Assembly (NCBI GenBank): GCA_934096785.1
Contig: CAKONA010000003.1
Span: forward strand, 1 to 16,729
Direction: 5' to 3'
DNA length: 16,729 bases
Source: an uncultured Bacilli bacterium
GTDB taxonomy: Bacteria; Bacillota_I; Bacilli_A; RF39; UBA660
Part shown: positions 6,181 to 13,681 of the stretch, piece after piece
Layout: every line of letters starts with the position of its first letter
How positions within the stretch are numbered: the stretch's first letter is position 1
Position numbers and translations under genes: made by a program
The notes under the pieces: model-generated
The model's database searches: none
What the model was told of the DNA's origin: nothing
Seen by the model: the letters and a program-made list of their open reading frames with translations, nothing else

Positions 6181-6906
6181 AATAGTTAATGACTTAATAA
6201 AATTAGCTTCTTCTTCTTTAGCAGACTTTTCATAATCCATCTCAGGATAAGAAGAACCAATATAAGGATACAAATCAATACCATGTTTAAATTCATGAAT
6301 GTTTATAAGCATAGTTTTAAGATTAACAATAGATGGAACACATATAAGTAAACTCTTTAAAGTTCCATCTTCCTCTTTTGGAAAACAACCATAAAAATCA
6401 TAGTCACCACTAGGTGCATCAATAACCTTGGTATGCTCCAATAGATAATATATTGCTTCCTTATTCCTATAATAATATAATAAGTCTTCATCACTCAAGG
6501 TAAGACCAACAACTTCATTCTTGATAGAGTCACTTGTTAATAAAGAAGAAACATTCTTGTTGGAAAATACACATCTTCTACCAAGTCTAACATCATCAAG
6601 ATAATCACTTATAAGAGATTCAAAATATAAAAAAGTTCTTTCATTTTGAAAATCAATCTTATTAAGTAATTCATCAAGCATGTCTTCATCTTTAATTTTA
6701 TCTAAGTTATTAATTATATATTTAAGAATAGAATTTTCTTCTCTAGTTATATCAAAGTACTTTTTTAACTTACTTATAAGTCTACGTCTATTTTCACTAT
6801 CTTCATCATGAATCATAGACACAATATATGCAAAAAGATAATCTTTAGCTAAAGATAAAAATTCTAATCTGTTTAATTGTCTATATTTTTTAAGTTCACT
6901 TTCCAT
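6166..6906 (-). CDS. Unrecognised protein with an HExxH metallopeptidase-like motif
   Basis: A 246-residue protein with no signal peptide or membrane segment. The first about 110 residues are helical and charged. Near the end it carries NIHEFKHGIDLYPYIG with His204, Glu205 and His208, followed 23-25 residues later by a glutamate cluster (231-233, KEEEANF) that could supply the third zinc ligand, as in gluzincin-type metallopeptidases. The wider family is not known to me, so a peptidase role is inferred from the motif only. It faces the other way from its neighbours, with its own promoter and terminator, and shares its upstream region with the cupin gene. The ATG has AGGTGG a few bases upstream. 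Confidence 0.65.
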   Translation of the reverse strand: MESELKKYRQLNRLEFLSLAKDYLFAYIVSMIHDEDSENRRRLISKLKKYFDITREENSILKYIINNLDKIKDEDMLDELLNKIDFQNERTFLYFESLISDYLDDVRLGRRCVFSNKNVSSLLTSDSIKNEVVGLTLSDEDLLYYYRNKEAIYYLLEHTKVIDAPSGDYDFYGCFPKEEDGTLKSLLICVPSIVNLKTMLINIHEFKHGIDLYPYIGSSYPEMDYEKSAKEEEANFIKSLTIRNVK

Positions 6907-6929
6907 AAAACACCACCTAGTAATTAATT

Positions 6930-6959
6930 ATTATAGACAAAATATATCTAAAAAGTAAA
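6930..6959 (-). promoter_or_regulatory. Promoter of the HExxH gene
   Basis: On the minus strand TTTACT (6959-6954), 18 bases, TATAAT (6935-6930), about 25 bases before the start. It overlaps the ribosome binding site of the cupin gene on the other strand. Confidence 0.45.
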
Positions 6960-6968
6960 GGAGAATTT

Positions 6969-7397
6969 ATGAATAAAGAAGAATTTAATAAAGAAAATGT
7001 ATTTGGTTTAGGTAGTGAGAATATAGAATACGCTAAGTATTTTATCGGAAAGAGCTATTTAAATCCACTTACCAATCCTAAAGAAACAGTTTTTATGGCA
7101 AATGTAACTTTTGAACCATCTTGTCGTAATAATTGGCATATTCATCATGGCTCTAAAGGCGGAGGTCAAATATTAATTTGTACTGCTGATAGTGGATGGT
7201 ACCAAGAAGAAGGAAAAGAAGCAGTAAGCTTAGAACCAGGTACAGTTATAACAATTCCTCCTAACGTAAAACATTGGCATGGTGCTAAAAAAGACTCATG
7301 GTTTAGCCACATCGCAGTAGAAGTGCCAGGGTATAACACTAGAAATGAATGGTGTGAACCAGTAACAGATGAAGAATATGAAAAATTAGGTAAATAA
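6969..7397 (+). CDS. Cupin-domain protein
   Basis: A 142-residue single-cupin protein. The metal-binding sets are WHIHH (His57, His59, His60) with Gln67 in the first motif, and KHWHGA (His102, His104) in the second. The strands between (QILICTADSGWYQEEG, EPGTVITIPP) are the standard small beta barrel. This group of cupins is often found beside or fused to CMD-family proteins and flavodoxins in gut Firmicutes. The substrate is unknown; a hydroxynitrile lyase-like name is used for some relatives, but nothing here supports that activity. The start has AAAGGAG directly upstream. Its usual partner, the decarboxylase, is broken about 1 kb upstream. Confidence 0.85.
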   Translation: MNKEEFNKENVFGLGSENIEYAKYFIGKSYLNPLTNPKETVFMANVTFEPSCRNNWHIHHGSKGGGQILICTADSGWYQEEGKEAVSLEPGTVITIPPNVKHWHGAKKDSWFSHIAVEVPGYNTRNEWCEPVTDEEYEKLGK

Positions 7398-7402
7398 AAC
7401 AA

Positions 7403-7944
7403 ATGATTGAAGAAAAACACAAAGAAATAATTGATATTGCTAAAGAATACATGAGTTCTATAAAAGATAATGAACTCAATACAGCTCATATGATAGATGT
7501 AGTTAATTACACTAAAGACTTCTAGAACACATAGACGCTGATAAAGAAGTTTGTATTATTAGTGCTTATTGGCATGACACAGGAAGAACCAAACTAAATG
7601 AAGGACACGAAAAATTATCATCAGAAATGCTAGAAGAAGAATTAAGAAAACGTAACTACAACGAAGACTTTATAATCAAATGTAAAAAAGCAATAGAAAA
7701 CCATAAATGGAACATGAGACCAGAAACAGTCGAAGGATTAATCATAAAAGATGCAGACAAACTAGCATGGCTAGGAAAAGAAAGATGGACATCTTGCCTA
7801 AATACAAAACAAGAACTAAACGATATAATTAATCTACTACCACAGTTAAGAGATAACATTCTACATTTTGAAGAATCTAAAAGAATATACGATAGAGACA
7901 TTATCAATCTAGTTAATATTCTTTATAATAATATTTATAAGTAA
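7403..7944 (+). pseudogene. HD-domain hydrolase gene with one frameshift
   Basis: Two frames together give an HD-superfamily phosphohydrolase. The first reads from the ATG at 7403 through TAHMIDVVNYTKDF and stops at 7523-7525. The second, shifted by one, continues with LEHIDADKEVCIISAYWHDTGR, ENHKW and KDADKLAWLG to the stop at 7944. The metal ligands are spread over both parts: the first His in AHMIDV, the His-Asp pair in YWHDTG, a later His in ENHKW and the last Asp in KDADKL. The join fits one missing base near 7521. As read, the first product stops after 40 residues and lacks the HD pair. Reinitiation at the ATG at 7627 would give only the C-terminal 105 residues, also without it. It directly follows the cupin gene. 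Confidence 0.8.
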
Positions 7945-7950
7945 ATAAAA

Positions 7951-8049
7951 ATGAAAGATAAAGAAAAAGCAAGAGATGCCCACATCAAATGGGAAAAAGA
8001 AAATGGCTATGACACATACGAAGACTGGGAAAAAGAGAAGAATAAGTAG
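7951..8049 (+). CDS. Possible 32-codon protein
   Basis: A short frame with MKDKEKARDAHIKWEKENGY and TYEDWEKEKNK, rich in Lys, Glu and Trp. It starts 6 bases after the HD gene remnant, but no good ribosome binding site is visible. The composition looks protein-like (two Trp, His, balanced charge) and not random for this AT-rich DNA. It could be a real microprotein or the end of a lost gene. I do not recognise it. Confidence 0.3.
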   Translation: MKDKEKARDAHIKWEKENGYDTYEDWEKEKNK

Positions 8050-8064
8050 TTTAGTTTTTTAAAA

Positions 8065-8157
8065 TTCAATACAAAATAAAAACGAATGAGTGGTATGTGC
8101 AAAATTTGCACATACCACTAGACATGGCACTATAACAAATAAAACTCGGACAAAAAA
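8065..8157 (+). pseudogene. RhuM-type coding fragment A
   Basis: In the frame of GTG at 8090 the sequence reads VVCAKFAHTTRHGTITNKTRTKK, which matches the RhuM-family segment of the form VVCAKFAHTTxHGAIEGKTQT that lies between the DNA-binding part and YYNLD. A TGA stop sits just before it and a TAA just after, and weak similarity (SIQNKNE) extends a little upstream. It has no start and no other RhuM domain. The 31-bp perfect palindrome 8089-8119 covers the VVCAKFAHTT codons. It lies directly next to fragment B. Confidence 0.6.
8089..8119. repeat. Perfect 31-bp palindrome A
   Basis: Arms AGTGGTATGTGCAAA (8089-8103) and TTTGCACATACCACT (8105-8119) around a single central A at 8104. All 15 pairs match. 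No U-run follows on either side, so it is not a normal terminator. Confidence 0.95.
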
Positions 8158-8246
8158 ATAAAAGAAGAACTAGATAGTTCAACTGTTGCAAATTTTGCAA
8201 CAATTCAAAAAGAGGAGAATAGAATAATAATAGAATTAAAAAACTG
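8158..8246 (+). pseudogene. RhuM-type coding fragment B
   Basis: From 8161 the sequence reads KEELDSSTVANFATIQKEEN followed by RIIIELKN and a stop at 8245-8247. This matches the RhuM-family version of the form EELDSSTVAxxATVQxEGNR. By hand alignment, about 45 of 54 bases of 8161-8214 are identical to 8467-8520 in the intact RhuM-Fic gene. After the QKEENR part the similarity fades, so only this one segment is represented. It carries the 19-bp palindrome 8184-8202. Confidence 0.65.
8184..8202. repeat. Perfect 19-bp palindrome B
   Basis: Arms TGTTGCAAA and TTTGCAACA around a single central T (8193). It lies at the codons TVANFAT of fragment B, the same position as palindrome C in the intact gene. 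Confidence 0.95.
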
Positions 8247-8316
8247 ATACTTTTTAAATGCTATTTGAAGTGTTTTACAAAGTTTTGTCTTACCATAATA
8301 ATAGGAGGATAAAACA

Positions 8317-9249
8317 ATGAAAAATGAAATAGTATTATTTGAAAATCAAAATGTTAAACTACAAGTTAATATGAAGGATGAAACAGTATGGCTCTCTTTA
8401 GAACAAATGACCGAATTATTTGGTAGAGATAAATCTGTTATTTCAAGGCACATAAAAAATGCATTAAAAGAAGAGGTAGATAGTTCAGTTGTTGCAAAAT
8501 TTGCAACAACTGCAAAAGATGGTAAAACTTATCAAGTTGATTACTATAATTTGGATATGATTATAAGTGTCGGTTATCGCGTTAAATCGCAAAATGGTAT
8601 CATCTTTAGAAGATGGGCAAACAAAATACTAAAAGACTATATGATTAAAGGTTATGCAGTAAATCAAAAAAGATTGGAATATTTAGAGAAAACAGTTAAA
8701 CTTATAGATATTGCTAATAGAATAGATGAAAAGTTAAATGATGGTGATGCAGGAAAAATATTAAAAGTAATAGGAAATTATTCAAAAGCACTTAATCTTT
8801 TAGATGATTACGACCATAAAACATTATCAAAGCCTAAAGGAAGTAATAGTAAAGAACAAATTAAATATAAAGAATGTATAAATATTGTTAATAAATTAAG
8901 GTTTAATGAAGAAAGTGACATTTTTGCTATTGAAAGAGATAAAGGATTAGAAGCAATAATAGGTGATATTTATCAAACGTTTGATGGCGATGATGTTTAT
9001 AAAAGTATCGAAGAAAAAGCATCTAATTTTCTATACATGATTATTAAAAATCACGTCTTTATTGATGGAAATAAAAGAATAGCAGCGACTTTATTTATAT
9101 ATTTTTTAAATTTTTATGGTATATTGAATAAAGATAATAATCAAATAATTGACAATAACACACTAGCAGCAATAACACTTTTAGTAGCACAGTCTAATCC
9201 AAAAGAAAAAGAAGTTATGATTGATTTAATTATGAATTTTTTAAATTAA
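8317..9249 (+). CDS. RhuM/Fic (DOC-type) family protein
   Basis: A complete 310-residue protein with an N-terminal RhuM-type domain and a C-terminal Fic domain. The N-terminal part has TVWLSLEQMTELFGRDKSVI and SRHIKNALKEE (about 24-53), then a variable segment VVAKFATTAKDGKTYQV (58-74), then DYYNLDMIISVGYRV (75-89) and FRRWANKILKDYMIKGYAV. The C-terminal part carries the Fic signature HVFIDGNKR (His246, Asp250, Arg254), expected to transfer AMP or another phosphate-containing group to a target. RhuM itself was named from a Salmonella pathogenicity island; this fused form is widespread in gut bacteria and its target is not established. The start has AGGAGG 7 bases upstream. Palindrome C lies in the codons of the variable segment. 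Fragments A and B directly upstream are other versions of that same segment. Confidence 0.9.
   Translation: MKNEIVLFENQNVKLQVNMKDETVWLSLEQMTELFGRDKSVISRHIKNALKEEVDSSVVAKFATTAKDGKTYQVDYYNLDMIISVGYRVKSQNGIIFRRWANKILKDYMIKGYAVNQKRLEYLEKTVKLIDIANRIDEKLNDGDAGKILKVIGNYSKALNLLDDYDHKTLSKPKGSNSKEQIKYKECINIVNKLRFNEESDIFAIERDKGLEAIIGDIYQTFDGDDVYKSIEEKASNFLYMIIKNHVFIDGNKRIAATLFIYFLNFYGILNKDNNQIIDNNTLAAITLLVAQSNPKEKEVMIDLIMNFLN
8486..8512. repeat. Perfect 27-bp palindrome C inside the RhuM-Fic gene
   Basis: Arms CAGTTGTTGCAAA (8486-8498) and TTTGCAACAACTG (8500-8512) around a single central A (8499). It covers the codons of VVAKFATT. Compared with palindrome A, five arm pairs differ and each change is matched by a complementary change in the other arm. 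Confidence 0.95.
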
Positions 9250-9274
9250 AAATCTATAGAAAGAAGGGAAAAAC

Positions 9275-9757
9275 ATGAACAAAACATTAATAGTATATTA
9301 TTCATATACAGGAAATACAAAGAAAATAGCGAACATAATAAAAGACAAACTAAACTGTGATATTTTAGAACTAATACCAAAAGTTCCTTACAGCAAAGAT
9401 TATCAAACCGTAGTAGATGAAGAACAAAGAATGGAAGGTGCTAATCACTTAAGAGAATATGAAAGCATCAATATAAACTTAAATGATTATGGCACAATAA
9501 TAATTGGTACTCCAGTATGGTGGTATAGAGAAACACCAGTTATAAGAACATTCTTAAAAGAAAATGATTTATCAAACAAAAGAATAATCCCATTCGCAAC
9601 AAACGCAGGATGGCTAGGTAAAACATTTATAGAAATTAAGAACATGTGTCCAAACACAAAAGTAGATAGTGAAATGAACATAGTTTTTAAAAGTTATAGT
9701 GATGAACTAGTAACACCACTAAGTGAAATAGAAAACTGTATTGATAAAATTAATTAG
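9275..9757 (+). CDS. Flavodoxin
   Basis: A complete 160-residue cytoplasmic flavodoxin, the third in the window. The FMN phosphate loop is SYTGNTKKIA (residues 10-19), the second segment is TIIIGTPVWWYRETPVI with aromatic residues for flavin stacking, and the third loop is FATNAGWLGKT. It should carry electrons through bound FMN. It is closer in length and layout to the flavodoxin at 5377 than to the anchored one at 4767. The start has AGAAGGGA upstream. It follows the RhuM-Fic gene by 25 bases but is probably not related to it in function. A terminator with a GAAA tetraloop overlaps its stop. Confidence 0.85.
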   Translation: MNKTLIVYYSYTGNTKKIANIIKDKLNCDILELIPKVPYSKDYQTVVDEEQRMEGANHLREYESININLNDYGTIIIGTPVWWYRETPVIRTFLKENDLSNKRIIPFATNAGWLGKTFIEIKNMCPNTKVDSEMNIVFKSYSDELVTPLSEIENCIDKIN

Positions 9758-9777
9758 GTATGGAAACGTACCTTTTT
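9757..9777 (+). terminator. Intrinsic terminator after the third flavodoxin
   Basis: Stem GGTATG / CGTACC with one T-G pair, GAAA loop, then five T residues. It begins at the last base of the stop codon. Confidence 0.65.
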
Positions 9778-9780
9778 ATA

Positions 9781-9808
9781 TTGATATAATTTTTAAATAT
9801 GCTATAAT
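9781..9808 (+). promoter_or_regulatory. Promoter of the LysM-protein pair
   Basis: TTGATA (9781-9786), 16 bases, TATAAT (9803-9808), about 27 bases before the start. It is a good match, directly after a terminator. Confidence 0.55.
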
Positions 9809-9835
9809 AATTTTCAATAGAAAGAGGCGAAAAAT

Positions 9836-10537
9836 ATGATAAAAGGTTATCCAATTAAATATTCAATATTACCATTAAATCCAACCAAAGGATCAAGAAA
9901 TTATGGATTAAAATGTAAAGAAGATGAAATAGAAGGATACATTGTATCAAAGTGTTATGTTATATCATGTACAGTGAATTATTATTATAAAGATGAACCT
10001 AACCTTATGTACGAAATAATATTCCCGTATGAAAAATATGGAAGCTTTAAAGAAAACGAAAAAAAATATCTAGAAGCTTCAAATACAGGTATGCCAATGG
10101 GTGATGATTATATTGGACGTACTACACTAGTAACTAGATTATATGATACTTATGAAGAAGCACAGGAAGCAGCTGCTATCGCAAATGATCATCTTTTAGA
10201 TATGAAATTAGCTAAACACTCTCCAACTACAACAACTTCACAATATAGAGAACAATGCAAAGAAATTATACAAAAGTTTAAAAATGATTTAAAAACTTGC
10301 AAAAAGTATGAAGAATTAATCACATCTTTGACAAAAAATATGAATGTGAAAAGATATTATGGTTTCATAGACAAGCCAACTGAAGTAATATATACAGTTA
10401 AACCTGGAGATTCTCTATACACTATCGCAAAAGAACACGGGCTAACTGTCGGAGAAATAATGGAATTAAACCCACTTCCAAATAATAAATTAGAATCAGG
10501 TAAAGTGTTAAGATTAACACCTCCACTACAAAAATAA
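9836..10537 (+). CDS. Protein with an unrecognised N-terminal domain and a C-terminal LysM domain
   Basis: A 233-residue protein. The first about 125 residues form a domain that I do not recognise and that is repeated in the next gene (GYPIKYS near the start, EGYIVSKC at 33-40, YEIIFPYEKY, a stretch ending in an EEAQEAAAIAN-type helix). A helical linker follows (135-170). Residues 185-228 are a LysM domain (IYTVKPGDSLYTIAKEHGL, then LNPLPNNKLESGKVLRL), a fold that usually binds peptidoglycan or related glycans. There is no signal peptide or membrane segment, so as written the protein stays inside, which is odd for LysM. Some cytoplasmic or spore- and phage-associated LysM proteins exist. The start has AAAGAGG upstream and its own promoter. 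Confidence 0.7.
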   Translation: MIKGYPIKYSILPLNPTKGSRNYGLKCKEDEIEGYIVSKCYVISCTVNYYYKDEPNLMYEIIFPYEKYGSFKENEKKYLEASNTGMPMGDDYIGRTTLVTRLYDTYEEAQEAAAIANDHLLDMKLAKHSPTTTTSQYREQCKEIIQKFKNDLKTCKKYEELITSLTKNMNVKRYYGFIDKPTEVIYTVKPGDSLYTIAKEHGLTVGEIMELNPLPNNKLESGKVLRLTPPLQK

Positions 10538-10551
10538 AGAAAGGAAACAAC

Positions 10552-11100
10552 ATGAAAGAAGGATATCCAATAAAATATGGAGTATTAGAACTAAAAGCAT
10601 ATGAAGATCCACATAATATTTGTTCACACGAAAGAGTTGAAGGATACATTGTATCAAAGTGTTCAGTTATTAGAAGTGAAACAATATATGGAATAAATGA
10701 AGAAGATACAATCACAAGATATGAAGTAATCTTCCCATGTAAAAATTATAATGACTATAAAAAAGGTTGGAGAAACTATACTCCAAAAATAACTATTCCA
10801 AAAGAAGAAGTAGACCATAGATGGACAACAACATCAACAATTTATGTATTTAATACAGAGAAGGAAGCAACTGCAGTAGCTAAAAAATTAAACGATGCTT
10901 TATGGCAAAGAACGTTATTCAATTTATCAAAATTAGATAAAGAAGAATTTAGAGATGAATACAAATCAGCAATTGATAAATATAGAAGCAATTTAAAAGA
11001 TTGTGGAAGTTTTGAAAGAGTATTAACAAAAGCAACAGAAGACTTAGAAATAACATCAAATGAAAAAGCTCCTATTCAAAAGCAAAAAATATTAATATAA
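10552..11100 (+). CDS. Paralog of the preceding protein, lacking LysM
   Basis: A 182-residue protein, the tandem partner of the LysM protein. The matching parts are GYPIKYG at the start, EGYIVSKCSVI (about 28-38), YEVIFPCKNY and a C-terminal helical stretch (YKSAIDKYRSNLKDCGSFE against CKEIIQKFKNDLKTCKKYE). The LysM domain is absent and replaced by a short basic tail. The two genes share 25 identical bases (9932-9956 and 10639-10663) at the EGYIVSKC codons, while the rest has diverged. The start is 14 bases after the previous stop, with AAAGGAAA before it, so the two are co-transcribed. There is no signal peptide. Function unknown. Confidence 0.65.
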   Translation: MKEGYPIKYGVLELKAYEDPHNICSHERVEGYIVSKCSVIRSETIYGINEEDTITRYEVIFPCKNYNDYKKGWRNYTPKITIPKEEVDHRWTTTSTIYVFNTEKEATAVAKKLNDALWQRTLFNLSKLDKEEFRDEYKSAIDKYRSNLKDCGSFERVLTKATEDLEITSNEKAPIQKQKILI

Positions 11101-11105
11101 TTCTA

Positions 11106-11128
11106 ACGACTAGAAATGGTCGTTTTTT
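11106..11128 (+). terminator. Intrinsic terminator after the LysM-protein pair
   Basis: Stem ACGACTA / TGGTCGT with one T-G pair, GAAA loop, then a run of T residues. Confidence 0.75.
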
Positions 11129-11129
11129 C

Positions 11130-11158
11130 TTTATATAAAAACTATTTTGTTATATAAT
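11130..11158 (+). promoter_or_regulatory. Probable ligA promoter
   Basis: TTTATA (11130-11135), 17 bases, TATAAT (11153-11158). The -10 box is perfect and the -35 is weak. The leader would be only about 10 bases. Confidence 0.4.
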
Positions 11159-11166
11159 AATATTAG

Positions 11167-13173
<2,007 letters not shown>

Positions 13174-13203
13174 TAATAAAGCCAAGGGAAGGTGTTTAAA
13201 AAT

Positions 13204-13677
13204 ATGGAAAAAGTAAAAGCAAAAAAAATAAGACGTAATCAAGATAATAAAGTATTATGGGTTTTACTTGGAATTTTAGTAGTGTGTTTCCTAGCAATTG
13301 GAATTCTATTCTATAGATACTTCTATGCAGGAACTAGTTCATCAAAATATGGTGAAAGATTAGATGGAATAGATAATTATCCATTAAGTAAAACTTTAGA
13401 AGATGATGTAAAAAAATTATATTCAAGTGAATCATCAGTAGACAAAGCTACAGTAACAGTTGAAGGAAAAATAATATATATAACTATAGACTTCAAAGAC
13501 TCATTAAAAGTTAGTCAAGCAGAAGATTTAGCTATCAAATCATTAGAAACAATAGGTGAAAAAAATCTAACATTCTATGATGTACAATATATATTAAATT
13601 ATACTGGTACTGAAGAAAATAAAAATTATCCAGTATTTGGTTCAAAAAGTGCTAAAAGTTTGAAGGTAGTTTGGTGA
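13204..13677 (+). CDS. Small single-pass membrane protein, function unknown
   Basis: A 157-residue protein: a basic cytoplasmic start (KVKAKKIRRNQ), one membrane helix (about residues 16-38, VLWVLLGILVVCFLAIGILF), then an external domain of about 110 residues with alternating strands and helices (ATVTVEGKIIYITIDF, QAEDLAIKSLETIGEKNL, YDVQYILNYTG). I do not recognise the family. The frame is open to a GTG at 13192, but the ATG at 13204 is better placed after GAAGGTG. It lies 4 bases before the GGDEF receptor gene, so the two are co-translated. It may be an accessory subunit of that receptor; this is inference from position only. Confidence 0.65.
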   Translation: MEKVKAKKIRRNQDNKVLWVLLGILVVCFLAIGILFYRYFYAGTSSSKYGERLDGIDNYPLSKTLEDDVKKLYSSESSVDKATVTVEGKIIYITIDFKDSLKVSQAEDLAIKSLETIGEKNLTFYDVQYILNYTGTEENKNYPVFGSKSAKSLKVVW

Positions 13678-13681
13678 TATC

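Noticed and set aside
8089..8119. Palindrome A as an intrinsic terminator
   Set aside because: The stem is long and perfect but no T-run follows on either strand, and copies B and C lie in RhuM reading frames, C inside an intact gene.
8280..8301. Promoter TTTACA-16-TAATAA before RhuM-Fic
   Set aside because: It would start transcription at the ribosome binding site; a poor match not listed as a feature.
8089..8512. The three palindromes as a CRISPR array or IS terminal repeats
   Set aside because: Unequal spacing (89 and 306 bases between centres), no repeat-spacer pattern, and no transposase or target duplication.
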